Assembly (NCBI GenBank): GCA_903901875.1
Contig: CAIUSO010000054.1
Span: 21,081 to 85,080, forward strand
DNA length: 64,000 bases
From: an uncultured Geobacteraceae bacterium
GTDB taxonomy: Bacteria; Desulfobacterota; Desulfuromonadia; Geobacterales; Pseudopelobacteraceae
Direction: 5' to 3'
Below the pieces are notes generated by a model. That model was not told where the DNA came from. It made no database searches and saw only the letters and a program-made list of their open reading frames with translations. This document shows positions 29,481 through 36,705 of this stretch, piece after piece; within the stretch, counting starts at the first letter, position 1, and every line of letters starts with the position of its first letter. Position numbers and translations under genes: made by a program.

Positions 29481-29918
29481 TTATTGAACGGAGAATGTAC
29501 CTTGTAGCGGATAAGAGGGATTACCGGCAGCATCATTGACGTGAATATTGAAAATACTGCTCTGCTTGCTAGTGGTATCAACAATCACTGTATAGTTAAT
29601 CGTACCGCTTGTGGCCCCCTTGGTGTCAAAGGGCTGATGTATCGTATTCCGATTTGCATACGTTACTGCATCCTAAACATTCATGTTGACCTGGTTAATA
29701 TCTCCCCCCAGATCGTAAAAGTTAAATGATAAGGCAACGGCTATTTGACCGCCTCCCGAATTGAGAACAGCAGTCTTTGGAGAGTAGGAAAGATTGCTTA
29801 TAGCGGGAATATGTGCCGCAGGTTGTTGTGTGGTTGCCGTATCACTTCCACTTCCACAAGCCGATAGAAACAGACAGATAAAAAATATTTTCACTACCAT
29901 CATTTTTTTGATTGACAT
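29481..29918 (-). pseudogene. Prophage lipoprotein interrupted by one in-frame TAG
   Basis: The frame of 146 codons begins MSIKKMMVVKIFFICLFLSAC with lipobox LSAC (Cys21) and a Ser/Thr-rich linker. It reads to TAG at 29675-29673, then continues in the same frame for 64 more codons (DAVTYANRNTIHQPFD ... YPLQGTFSVQ) to TAA. The downstream half has good beta-sandwich character (TSGTINYTVIVDTT), so it is likely the true C-terminus. Either a CAG/GAG codon mutated, or read-through occurs. Its position beside the repressor is typical of lysogenic-conversion genes, for example surface exclusion, but no function is recognised. Confidence 0.6.
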
Positions 29919-29956
29919 GATTCAGAGCCTCTGATAAAAGATTCAGTAACGCTGCA
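29912..29956 (+). promoter_or_regulatory. Early rightward promoter with operator-like dyads
   Basis: TTGACA lies at 29912-29917. A dyad TTCAG-AGCCT-CTGAT covers 29921-29935, and a degraded copy TTCAG-TAACG-CTGCA lies at 29942-29956. The -10 box is uncertain (GATAAA or TAAAAG). The arrangement, with the dyad just inside the promoter, resembles repressor control of the early operon. Confidence 0.45.
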
Positions 29957-30059
29957 TTATACGGAACGATATTAAACTAAGGCGCATAATATGAACACGT
30001 TTTCTTTAATGAACAACAAAAAAATAAACTTTAAAAAAATAGTTGACAAAACTATGGTT

Positions 30060-30110
30060 TGCGGTTTACCGTCTGGCTACCTGCTGAACACAGGTAACCC
30101 GGCAACCGCA
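30060..30110 (+). other. Predicted nested hairpin in the early leader
   Basis: TGCGGTT (30060-30066) pairs with AACCGCA (30104-30110). Inside it GGCTACCTG (30075-30083) pairs with CAGGTAACC (30091-30099) with one mismatch around loop CTGAACA. It lies between the early promoter and the first small gene. It has no U tract and matches no RNA class I know. Confidence 0.3.
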
Positions 30111-30160
30111 CCCGTGAGTATTGCGGTATCTTTATGTCCGACATTTAAAGGAGTGTCGGG

Positions 30161-30250
30161 ATGGACAGGGAATATATTGAATACCTGTCGCAGCTGGTTA
30201 CGCTGTGTTCAACATCCCGGCACTTTGCCGAATCCATTGAACAGGAGTAA
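30161..30250 (+). CDS. Small early peptide, 29 residues
   Basis: An ATG seven bases behind AAAGGAG (30147-30153) opens a frame MDREYIEYLSQLVTLC... ending five bases before the antirepressor start. The good ribosome site and the tight spacing support translation. The peptide has no recognisable family, and its coding status is uncertain. Confidence 0.4.
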   Translation: MDREYIEYLSQLVTLCSTSRHFAESIEQE

Positions 30251-30254
30251 CTTT

Positions 30255-30968
30255 ATGAACAACACCCCCGCAGTATTACGTTTTGAATCCCATGAAGTGA
30301 GAATAATCAACCTAGATGGTGGACCATTATTTGTAGCAGCGGATATTTGCGCTGTTCTTAATGTGGGCAACCCCTCACAAGCACTGTCCCGTCTTGACGA
30401 TGATGAAAAGGGTATCATTTCAAATGATACCCTTGGCGGTAAGCAGAATATGACGGTTGTCAACGAATCCGGTCTATACTCACTTATTTTATCCAGCCGC
30501 AAACCCGAAGCCAAACGCTTTAAAAAGTGGGTAACGTCTGAAGTCCTCCCCGCAATCCGTAAGACCGGATCATACAACCAAGAGCCGCAATCACATACCA
30601 TCCCAACAGGGCGATACATTGAGTTGCTGGAAGCTGAAAATAAGTTTCTTCGCGACAGCACTACCGTAACGATCAGCGACAAGCCCCGCACTCTGGCAAA
30701 GAACCAGCTTCTTGACAAAACCGGAATAAATAAGATGCTCTATGAAAAGTATCTTGAGCTCCACGGAGAAAAGAGTGTTATGCAGTGGTGGAGAGAAACC
30801 GACATTCCGCTTTGTCATGAAACTGTAACTGCTGCATTGCTTCGCAATCATCGTAAATCAGCTCCTACTATCGGGGTTATTGCCAGAGCTTTAAAGTTCC
30901 CTTCACATGACATTCGGGTAATGTTACTAAAACTGAGACATGGGGAAGCGGCTGTATTATTGACTTGA
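30255..30968 (+). CDS. BRO-N domain antirepressor
   Basis: The 237-residue start (MNNTPAVLRFESHEVRIINL) follows AGGAG at 30243-30247. A longer frame from 29991 runs through the leader and is not supported. Residues 1 to about 105 match BRO-N (PLFVAADICAVLNVGNPSQA, VNESGLYSLILSSRKPEAKRF, FKKWVTSEVLPAIRKTGSY). BRO-N proteins of phages bind DNA or other regulators and act as antirepressors. The C-terminal part has a helical segment and HTH-like stretch around MQWWRETDIPLC. It is the first sizeable gene in the rightward early operon. Confidence 0.82.
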   Translation: MNNTPAVLRFESHEVRIINLDGGPLFVAADICAVLNVGNPSQALSRLDDDEKGIISNDTLGGKQNMTVVNESGLYSLILSSRKPEAKRFKKWVTSEVLPAIRKTGSYNQEPQSHTIPTGRYIELLEAENKFLRDSTTVTISDKPRTLAKNQLLDKTGINKMLYEKYLELHGEKSVMQWWRETDIPLCHETVTAALLRNHRKSAPTIGVIARALKFPSHDIRVMLLKLRHGEAAVLLT

Positions 30969-30997
30969 CAGCCCCCCCCCCCCCGATATGAGATAAT
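30965..30997 (+). promoter_or_regulatory. Promoter with a 13-C tract between -35 and extended -10
   Basis: TTGACA (30965-30970) is followed by G and thirteen C (30972-30984), then TGAGATAAT (30989-30997), which is an extended -10 (TG-N-GATAAT). The spacer is 21 bases, four more than ideal; a C9 tract would give 17. The next gene starts at 31029 behind AAGGAG. Confidence 0.45.
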
Positions 30998-31028
30998 AGT
31001 AATTAACTATATTTTAAGGAGTCTGAAA

Positions 31029-31214
31029 ATGAAAATCATGAAAGCGATAGCATTGTTGGCCGGTATTGCAGCGACACACGGGAATGTACGGGTTTTTATG
31101 GGTGATTGCACTCCGATTAAGAAGCTGCACTTCAGCGTTTATGAACCGATAACTGAATGCCCGACAGAAAAGAAGAAACTTGGGAAGCTGTATCTGCATA
31201 TCGGGGAACATTGA
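31029..31214 (+). CDS. Small phage protein of unknown function
   Basis: The 61-residue protein (MKIMKAIALLAGIAATHGNV...) follows AAGGAG at a good distance. The N-terminus is mildly hydrophobic, like a weak signal peptide or short membrane anchor. The rest is basic with two cysteines (DCTPIKK, ECPTEKK). No family is recognised. It is the first gene behind the poly-C promoter. Confidence 0.55.
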   Translation: MKIMKAIALLAGIAATHGNVRVFMGDCTPIKKLHFSVYEPITECPTEKKKLGKLYLHIGEH

Positions 31215-31221
31215 TTTTACC

Positions 31222-31242
31222 GGGGAGGGTGACAGCCTCCCC
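31222..31242 (+). other. Intercistronic hairpin before the excisionase-like gene
   Basis: GGGGAGG (31222-31228) pairs with CCTCCCC (31236-31242) around a 7-base loop, eight bases after one stop and 27 bases before the next start. No U tract follows. Confidence 0.4.
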
Positions 31243-31268
31243 TATCCCAAACGAAAGGAGGTGATGGC

Positions 31269-31547
31269 ATGGCAGATAAGAGAATCAAGACAGTAAAGAA
31301 TGAATGTGGAGTTAAGGCAGTAACAGCTTTTGAAGCATCAAAGATTTATCCCGGTATTGAAGAAAGGCAGTTTGCCCGAATGTGTTTGAAGGGTCAAAGA
31401 ATGGTAAGGATTTATGGAAACGAAGTCCCACCGGATAAATTGGCAAAGGTTCTGTTTGGTAAGAAAGTTGGTAAATACTGGCTGATTCCATTGGAAGAGT
31501 TAGACCGTGTTTTTTTATCCACAGATTCAGCGACGCTGAAAGTTTAA
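31269..31547 (+). CDS. Excisionase-like small DNA-binding protein
   Basis: This 92-residue protein is preceded by the very strong site AAAGGAGGTGAT. It is basic at the N-terminus and ends with KYWLIPLEELDRVFLS, a pattern seen in MerR-like/excisionase winged-helix proteins where a W-x-I-P turn precedes the last helix. It could be an excisionase or a small transcription regulator. A perfect TTCAG-N5-CTGAA dyad lies inside its last codons (31526-31540). Confidence 0.5.
   Translation: MADKRIKTVKNECGVKAVTAFEASKIYPGIEERQFARMCLKGQRMVRIYGNEVPPDKLAKVLFGKKVGKYWLIPLEELDRVFLSTDSATLKV
31526..31540. promoter_or_regulatory. Perfect operator-like dyad at the end of a coding region
   Basis: TTCAG-CGACG-CTGAA, both arms perfect, lies within codons near the stop of the excisionase-like gene, so it is not in an obvious promoter. 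Confidence 0.5.
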
Positions 31548-31646
31548 TCAGAATACCAAGGGTTGCGGTGATGGATCGGATGGAAAGTTGAAAGCTAAAG
31601 TCTGGTACAGGCTGGATGATAACGGGAATTTTGTGGAGGTGCTGTA

Positions 31647-31844
31647 ATGCAAGCACGGTGCAAGCACGGAAACTGTAACGGTTTGATGCAGATTGAATAC
31701 GACAGAATTAAATGCGTGAAGTGTGGTCGGTCGATATGGCGCAACTTTGAAATGAGAAAGCCAAGTAAAGATGATCGTAATTTGGGTTGTCCTCCTGGTT
31801 CAAGGAATACCGGAAAAGATCATATTGAAGCGAGAATACGATAA
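31647..31844 (+). CDS. Small zinc-ribbon protein
   Basis: The 65 residues have an N-terminal Cys-rich pattern (RCKHGNC, then IKCVKCGRSIW) that fits a zinc ribbon, and a basic tail with NLGCPPGSRNTG. GGAGG lies just before the ATG, and the stop overlaps the next start. Many phages carry such ribbons near replication and recombination genes; its target is unknown. The 99 bases before it show no convincing gene. Confidence 0.6.
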   Translation: MQARCKHGNCNGLMQIEYDRIKCVKCGRSIWRNFEMRKPSKDDRNLGCPPGSRNTGKDHIEARIR

Positions 31845-32026
31845 TGTGGCGCATGGTACAGTACCCCCGTTACAATGTTGTGTCAGTACGGTTGTCAGAA
31901 ACAGAAATGAGGCTGCTAAAAGAGTTTGTTGAATATCGGAAGAGTTCACGGCAGGAAGTAGTACACCACGCCTTAATGGAGTGGATCAAGAGCATCATAC
32001 CACAAGGAGGAAACGAGAATGAGTAA
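31844..32026 (+). CDS. Ribbon-helix-helix protein
   Basis: In 60 residues the pattern YNVVSVRLSETEMRLLKEFV, then SSRQEVVHHALMEWI is a CopG/MetJ-type ribbon-helix-helix: a strand followed by two helices. Such proteins bind DNA as dimers. It overlaps both neighbours (one base upstream, eight bases downstream), so it is translated within the recombination operon and may regulate it. Confidence 0.7.
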   Translation: MWRMVQYPRYNVVSVRLSETEMRLLKEFVEYRKSSRQEVVHHALMEWIKSIIPQGGNENE

Positions 32027-32936
32027 TGAATTGGTAACAACAAGCGGTAACGGAGCTTTGACAGTCCATGAGTTGAAAGACAGGGTAAACATGGTTCAAC
32101 AGGCAATGGGTGCGGTCATGCGTGATAAGGTGCATTACGGTACGATCCCCGGAGTGTCTAAGCCGTCACTCTGGAAGCCGGGGAGTGAATTACTCCTGTC
32201 AATGTTCCGTATCGCCGTAATTCCGAGGGTTGAAGATTTGGGTATCAATGGAGAGGTGCATTATCGCGTGACCTGTCAGGGAGTTTTGCCAAATGGCGAA
32301 ATTGTTGGTGAAGGTTTGGGGGAGTGTTCCAGCGAGGAAGAAAAGTACAAGTGGCGGTCTGCTGTCTGCAAGGAAGAGTTTGACGACACCCCGGATACGA
32401 AACGCCGTCTGAAGTACACAAGGGACGGAAAGAAGTTTCAGCAAGTCCGGGTGAACCCTGCTGACGTTGCAAATACTATCCTGAAGATGGCGAAGAAACG
32501 GGCGCAGATGGATATGACGTTGACCTGTACCGGGGCAAGTGACGTATTCACTCAAGACCTTGAAGATTTACCACCTGAATTTATTAACCAGAAGGCTTCA
32601 CCAGCGGCAGCAGCTTCACGCCCTGCCCCTCCGAAAGCGGCATCACCTCCACCAATAAAGCAACAGGCCGAAGATGCAGACGTTACCGTGGAAATGAGCG
32701 TTTCTGAACAGATTGATCTTGCCTTGGATCATTTATCCGGTGGAGATGATGCAGCAAAGAAAAACCTTCTGCTTGAGGCAAGTCGCGGTGGTAAGAGTTC
32801 AGGAGCTTTCTTGACCTATGCAAAGTTGCACCTTCCTGAAACTTCAAAGCCGTGGCTCCATAAAATACTTGAGTATCTTAAGGCCAAGATTCAGGAAGCC
32901 CCGGGAGATGAAACAGGGGAAGATATGCCATGCTGA
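32019..32936 (+). CDS. Putative recombination (ssDNA-annealing-type) phage protein
   Basis: The 305-residue protein has the block VHYGTIPGVSKPSLWKPGSE and, later, VNPADVANTILKMAKKRAQM, then LTCTGASDVFTQDLEDL. These blocks recur in phage proteins encoded beside RecB-like nucleases and often described as recombination-associated. The C-terminal third is a Pro/Ala-rich linker plus a small helical domain. With the adjacent nuclease it would form an annealase/exonuclease pair. The assignment comes from gene order and remembered motifs and is not certain. Confidence 0.5.
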   Translation: MSNELVTTSGNGALTVHELKDRVNMVQQAMGAVMRDKVHYGTIPGVSKPSLWKPGSELLLSMFRIAVIPRVEDLGINGEVHYRVTCQGVLPNGEIVGEGLGECSSEEEKYKWRSAVCKEEFDDTPDTKRRLKYTRDGKKFQQVRVNPADVANTILKMAKKRAQMDMTLTCTGASDVFTQDLEDLPPEFINQKASPAAAASRPAPPKAASPPPIKQQAEDADVTVEMSVSEQIDLALDHLSGGDDAAKKNLLLEASRGGKSSGAFLTYAKLHLPETSKPWLHKILEYLKAKIQEAPGDETGEDMPC

Positions 32937-33550
32937 AGTTTGATGAACTGACACATACCTATTACTGGAACGGTGTCAAAGTGCCGGGGGTGACAACTAT
33001 CCTTGCAGACTTCATCAAGGTAGTTATCAACAATACCCCGTACCATATCGGGCGCAACAGCGGGGCTGTTATACCTTCTGAAGTTATGGAAGCAGCAGCG
33101 GCCAAGGGTACGGATATTCACAAGGGCTGTGAACTGATCGCAAATGGTGGAGTTGATTGGAGTGCTCTTGATGGTGCGTATGTTGGACCATTGCGGGAGT
33201 TTGAAAAGTGGCTTACTGACTACAAACCGGCAATCATGTTCACTGAAGCACCGTTCTACTCTGTGCGTTATGGTTACGCCGGCACGATTGACATTATTGC
33301 CAATATCGGCGGTAAAATCTGCTTAATCGACATTAAGACCGGGGCGAGTTCTTCAGTAGGGCCGCAATTAGCAGCATATCAGCATGGATGGTGCGAACAG
33401 GAGAAGTACAAGGCATCAACTCAACGGTGGGCGTTATGGATTCCAAAGAACGGTGATCCGTACAAGTTTGAGAAATTAACCGGATTACAGGACTTCGATT
33501 ATTTCAAATCATGCCTGTTTATCCACAACTATCTAAAGGGGGGAAAGTAA
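32930..33550 (+). CDS. PD-(D/E)XK (RecB/Cas4-like) nuclease
   Basis: This 206-residue protein has the nuclease core: an early GTDIHKGCEL helix, EAPFYSVRYGYAGTIDII with the catalytic aspartate, and LIDIKTGASS as the D/E-x-K strand, followed by QLAAYQHGW. This arrangement is that of phage RecB-type exonucleases that resect DNA ends for annealase-driven recombination. It overlaps the upstream putative annealase by seven bases and shares its stop with the next ATG. Confidence 0.78.
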   Translation: MLKFDELTHTYYWNGVKVPGVTTILADFIKVVINNTPYHIGRNSGAVIPSEVMEAAAAKGTDIHKGCELIANGGVDWSALDGAYVGPLREFEKWLTDYKPAIMFTEAPFYSVRYGYAGTIDIIANIGGKICLIDIKTGASSSVGPQLAAYQHGWCEQEKYKASTQRWALWIPKNGDPYKFEKLTGLQDFDYFKSCLFIHNYLKGGK

Positions 33551-33750
33551 TGATTCATCATCATGTAACCAGCAGCAACATTGAAAGTGTGGCTCACAAA
33601 GGAACAGTTCTTCATGTCAAGTTCAAGCACGGTGGAACGTATGAGTATCTTGATGTGTCACAAGAGCAGTTCCTTGGGCTGAAACACGCCGAGAGCGTAG
33701 GCAAGCATCTTAACAGCATGGGTCTGAAGGGAAAGAAGGTGACACAATGA
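33550..33750 (+). CDS. KTSC-domain protein
   Basis: Starting at the ATG overlapping the nuclease stop, 66 residues read MIHHHVTSSNIESVAHKGTV, then HGGTYEYLDVSQEQF, and AESVGKHLNSMGLKGKK. This matches the KTSC domain (also found fused to lysyl-tRNA synthetases), presumed to bind RNA or another polymer. An upstream frame start at 33511 would lie within the nuclease gene and is not used. Confidence 0.75.
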   Translation: MIHHHVTSSNIESVAHKGTVLHVKFKHGGTYEYLDVSQEQFLGLKHAESVGKHLNSMGLKGKKVTQ

Positions 33751-34565
33751 CAACAGCACTTACCACAGCAGCGACAGACTCCCTGAAGGCCGAAGTTTCA
33801 CCGGTCAAGGCAAATGCTCAAAAACTCGTAATCAGCGAGGCTCAGCACGTAGAAGCGGCAAGGGATTTTATCAGAACTATCAAGGAACGCCGGAATAAAG
33901 TTGATGCAACCTTTGACATTCATATCAAAGCGGCTCATGCAGCACACAAGGCACTTGTTGCCACCAAGAAAACTTTTACCGACGATCTTGACGATGCTGA
34001 ACGGATTATTAAGGGAAAGGTTGGAGCGTACCAGCTTGAATGTGAACGTCTGGCAAAGATTGAGCAGGAAAAAGCCCGTATTGCAGCCGAAGCAGAACAG
34101 CGTAAGATTGTAGAGGCCGCACAGAAGAAGATTGCCGCCACTCTGGCCAAGTCCGGCACGGTCAATGAGAAAATTGCTTATCTGGAATACTCCTTGATTC
34201 ATGACAGTCTGGACGATACCACAAGGGGCTTGTGTGAACGTCAACTTGAAGTGTTACGCCTGCAACTTCAGGGTTTGGAAGATAAGGCAGCAGTGGCACA
34301 GCGCAAGGCTGAAGAGGCAGCAGAAGCACCGGCCTACATTCCCCCGGCAGCAGTAGCAGAAAAGACAGCAGGGGTTTCTGGAAAGAAAACCTATCTTGTC
34401 ACCGTCACCGAACCAATGACGCTTATCAAGGCCATTGCAGACGGTAAAGGGAGTGCCGGACTCGTCAAGGCGTGGGATGAAACCATGATTAAGAAACTTG
34501 CGCTAATGGGGATCTTTCTTCCGGGTGTTCAGTACCAAGAGGAACGCATTGTTTCTGTGCGCTAA
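33747..34565 (+). CDS. Coiled-coil phage protein (DUF1351-like)
   Basis: The 272 residues are dominated by charged Ala/Glu/Lys heptads from about residue 20 to 200 (VDATFDIHIKAAHAAHKAL, RIAAEAEQRKIVEAAQKK). A small C-terminal alpha/beta domain follows (YLVTVTEPMTLIKAIADGK). The layout resembles phage DUF1351-type proteins found with recombination modules. It overlaps the KTSC gene by ATGA. No catalytic residues are seen. Confidence 0.6.
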   Translation: MTTALTTAATDSLKAEVSPVKANAQKLVISEAQHVEAARDFIRTIKERRNKVDATFDIHIKAAHAAHKALVATKKTFTDDLDDAERIIKGKVGAYQLECERLAKIEQEKARIAAEAEQRKIVEAAQKKIAATLAKSGTVNEKIAYLEYSLIHDSLDDTTRGLCERQLEVLRLQLQGLEDKAAVAQRKAEEAAEAPAYIPPAAVAEKTAGVSGKKTYLVTVTEPMTLIKAIADGKGSAGLVKAWDETMIKKLALMGIFLPGVQYQEERIVSVR

Positions 34566-34567
34566 GA

Positions 34568-34582
34568 TTCAGAGCGTCTGAA
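34568..34582. promoter_or_regulatory. Perfect operator-like dyad E
   Basis: TTCAG-AGCGT-CTGAA, extended by A/T on each side, is centred in the 36-base gap between two early genes. No good -35 box accompanies it, so it may act as a stoperator. Confidence 0.6.
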
Positions 34583-34601
34583 TATTTTATCAGGAGGTTT
34601 T

Positions 34602-34877
34602 ATGCAGAAGTATCTTGAAAAGTTGAAAGAGTTTTTTGCAACAACATTACGTTTGCCCGGAGCCGGTTTTTATGTCGGTTGTGGCCGGTATCAAGGATTC
34701 AGACCGTCATGCAGCCGGTACGGTTTGGTTATCAACGTTGGCTTCGTATGGTTCATGTTCATTACTTACGATTTCATAGCGTCCAGCCAAGAGGTAATGA
34801 ATGAAGTCATGGACAAGCGGAAAGAGATTCTTGAATTACGGCAGATGTACGGCAACAGAACGCCACGCCGGAGGTGA
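34602..34877 (+). CDS. Single-span membrane protein of unknown function
   Basis: The 91-residue protein has a hydrophobic segment around residues 46-62 (LVINVGFVWFMFITYDFIA) and a Cys/Gly/Arg-rich stretch before it (YVGCGRYQGFRPSCSRYG), then a charged C-terminal helix. CAGGAGG precedes the start. Its place beside another small membrane protein suggests a pair, but no known lysis or exclusion family is recognised. Confidence 0.55.
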   Translation: MQKYLEKLKEFFATTLRLPGAGFYVGCGRYQGFRPSCSRYGLVINVGFVWFMFITYDFIASSQEVMNEVMDKRKEILELRQMYGNRTPRRR

Positions 34878-34880
34878 ATC

Positions 34881-35060
34881 ATGGAATATCACGACACGCC
34901 ACTTTACCGGGGCAACGCACTGAGGAAAAAACGTAATGCCGGATTCATAGCGTTTATTACAGCGGTAATAATTGCGGCAATGCTTGGGATGTACTGGATC
35001 GATCAGCAGATTGACCGACCACTACACAAAAATAGTCAGGGGTTAGTATGGCTCGTATAG
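34881..35060 (+). CDS. Small membrane protein, 59 residues
   Basis: The ATG at 34881 follows GGAGGTGA and opens MEYHDTPLYRGNALRKKR, then a transmembrane span AGFIAFITAVIIAAMLGMYW. The positive-inside rule puts the N-terminus in the cytoplasm. The stop overlaps the next gene, whose start at 35048 is inside it. It lies four bases after the other membrane protein. Function unknown. Confidence 0.6.
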   Translation: MEYHDTPLYRGNALRKKRNAGFIAFITAVIIAAMLGMYWIDQQIDRPLHKNSQGLVWLV

Positions 35061-35335
35061 ATATGACAAGAGAACAGCTTTTAACTATGGCTGCAAGTAT
35101 TGCAATTTGTACGCTAACAGCAATTGAACGGACTTCACCAGCTCATTCAACATTATCCAGAAAGATAAAGAAGGTTGAGGATGCTATTGCCGAACTCGCA
35201 GCCCTGAATAAATCTTCTCTCAATCAAGAAATGCGCGATTTGGGAATTAAGGCGTGGGGTAAGGCAATGGATTGCGTTTCAAACAATATCAAAGGCATGG
35301 TTGAAACTGTGCCAAACTCAAAAGGGGGGAAATAG
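35048..35335 (+). CDS. Phage protein of unknown function
   Basis: A 95-residue mostly helical protein (MARIDMTREQLLTMAASIAI..., KKVEDAIAELAALNKSSL). It overlaps the upstream membrane gene and ends two bases before the next. It carries no motif I recognise. Confidence 0.5.
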   Translation: MARIDMTREQLLTMAASIAICTLTAIERTSPAHSTLSRKIKKVEDAIAELAALNKSSLNQEMRDLGIKAWGKAMDCVSNNIKGMVETVPNSKGGK

Positions 35336-35337
35336 GC

Positions 35338-35940
35338 ATGAACAGAGGAATTTTCAGAAGTGAATTGGAATGTGTCTTGACTGAGGCCGAAGCCAAGACC
35401 TACAGCGGGGAGTTGGCGCGACTGACTCAAACTCAGGCAGAGCTTGAAGATCGAAAGAAGGAGATTACCAGCGATTACAAGAGCCGTATTGATGCTTGTA
35501 TTAGTCAGACGCGAGTAATTGCCCGGAAGGTTTCAACCGGTAAGGAAATGCGTGATGTTGAAGTACGTTGGGAATTTGATTTTCCGGCAAACGTTAAGTA
35601 TCTTATCCGCCTGGACACTTACCATACAATTGACAGCAAGGCTTTGACTGACAATGAACTTCAGATGTGCCTTGACCTGGAAGAGGCGGCGAATGCTGAA
35701 GAGGTGGAAGAAACACCAATTAACGTCGTTGTTCCTGGACCTGATGGGGTACTTCCAGCCGGAGCGAACGAAAGTGATTATCAACCTGAAGATGATGGAA
35801 CAGAAGGTAATCTTCCTGATATGGAAGAGGCCGGGGAACCGGAGATAATTGACCCTCCTGAAACTGATTCGTTTGAGTGCAAGAGTTGCGTCACCAAGAA
35901 AAAAGCGAAGAAGTGCGGCGCAGATTGTAGGCAAGTATAA
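35338..35940 (+). CDS. Phage protein with coiled coil and C-terminal cysteine cluster
   Basis: In this 200-residue protein residues 18-65 form a charged coiled coil (AKTYSGELARLTQTQAELED), followed by a beta-rich segment with RWEFDFPANVKYLIRLDT. A long acidic linker comes next, then a C-terminal CKSCVTKKKAKKCGADC that could bind zinc. The coiled coil plus strand pattern resembles phage proteins encoded by recombination operons, but no function is assigned. The stop overlaps the MazG-like ATG. Confidence 0.5.
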   Translation: MNRGIFRSELECVLTEAEAKTYSGELARLTQTQAELEDRKKEITSDYKSRIDACISQTRVIARKVSTGKEMRDVEVRWEFDFPANVKYLIRLDTYHTIDSKALTDNELQMCLDLEEAANAEEVEETPINVVVPGPDGVLPAGANESDYQPEDDGTEGNLPDMEEAGEPEIIDPPETDSFECKSCVTKKKAKKCGADCRQV

Positions 35941-36269
35941 TGGAACTCAACCATTATCAAATGCTTGCCGAAGAAACAGCAATCTACCCGAAGTTCACCG
36001 ATGCACCAATTTATCCGGCACTTGGTTTAGCTGGTGAGTCAGGCGAAGTCGCAGATAAAGTGAAAAAGTTACTTCGTGATTATAACGGAAAGGTTTCAAG
36101 TGGAGCTCGTCACGAACTTGGTAAAGAGCTTGGTGATGTTTTGTGGTATGTCGCAATGTGTGCTAGAGATTTAGGATATTCTCTTGACCAGATTGCCATG
36201 ATGAACATTGTAAAATTATCTGATAGAAAGCGTCGTGATAAGATCAGCGGTGAAGGTGACAACCGATGA
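35940..36269 (+). CDS. MazG-like nucleotide pyrophosphohydrolase
   Basis: This 109-residue all-alpha protein has the MazG metal-binding pattern: GLAGESGEVADKVKKLL with the first acidic pair and ELGDVLWYVAMCARDLG with the second, then KLSDRKRR. MazG-type enzymes hydrolyse NTPs or related nucleotides to monophosphates, and phage versions are thought to affect host nucleotide or alarmone pools during infection. It overlaps the RusA gene by four bases. Confidence 0.82.
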   Translation: MELNHYQMLAEETAIYPKFTDAPIYPALGLAGESGEVADKVKKLLRDYNGKVSSGARHELGKELGDVLWYVAMCARDLGYSLDQIAMMNIVKLSDRKRRDKISGEGDNR

Positions 36270-36664
36270 TTGAATTATTCGTTCACGGTGAGCCAGTAGC
36301 ACAAGGAAGGCCAAGAGCGTACCGCCGTGGCAATATGGTAGGCTTCTACGATCCGAAGGAGTCAAAGGGATGGAAAACGGAGATAGCCAAGGCAGCGAAG
36401 GATGCAACACCATTTATTCCCGGTATTCCGTTGTCAATGAAAATGGTTTTCTACCTGACAAAACCTAAATCAGTTAAGAGGTTATACCCGATAGTTAAAC
36501 CAGACATTGATAATTTTGTGAAAGCAGTTATGGACGCTCTAAAGGACATTTGGGGGGATGATTGCCAAGTGATCCAGATCAGTGCCGGGAAACGGTACGT
36601 AGGAACCGGGGGGATATGGAACGGCCCCGGAGTGTTTGTTGCAATCAGCGAGTACAAGGAATAA
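36266..36664 (+). CDS. RusA-type Holliday-junction resolvase
   Basis: The 132-residue protein has the RusA signature PDIDNFVKAVMDALKDIWGD, then DDCQVIQISAGKRY, with the three catalytic aspartates and lysine of the family. RusA resolves recombination or replication intermediates of lambdoid phages. It closes the early recombination block. Immediately after it come an operator-bearing promoter and a structured RNA. Confidence 0.88.
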   Translation: MIELFVHGEPVAQGRPRAYRRGNMVGFYDPKESKGWKTEIAKAAKDATPFIPGIPLSMKMVFYLTKPKSVKRLYPIVKPDIDNFVKAVMDALKDIWGDDCQVIQISAGKRYVGTGGIWNGPGVFVAISEYKE

Positions 36665-36670
36665 TTACGC

Positions 36671-36699
36671 TTGACGATTCAGAGCTTCTGAATTATAAG
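36671..36699 (+). promoter_or_regulatory. Strong promoter whose spacer is filled by an operator dyad
   Basis: TTGACG (36671-36676) and TATAAG (36694-36699) are 17 bases apart. The perfect dyad TTCAG-AGCTT-CTGAA (36678-36692) occupies the spacer almost completely. A bound dimer would exclude RNA polymerase. Confidence 0.65.
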
Positions 36700-36705
36700 A
36701 CAGCA

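Noticed and set aside
29991..30254. N-terminal extension of the BRO-N antirepressor
   Set aside because: The frame happens to be open through the leader and the small 30161 gene. The ribosome site and family start support 30255.
31548..31646. A short frame KLKAKVWYRLDDNGNFVEVL before the zinc-ribbon gene
   Set aside because: The peptide looks plausible and its stop overlaps the next start, but only a TTG could start it and no ribosome site is spaced for it.
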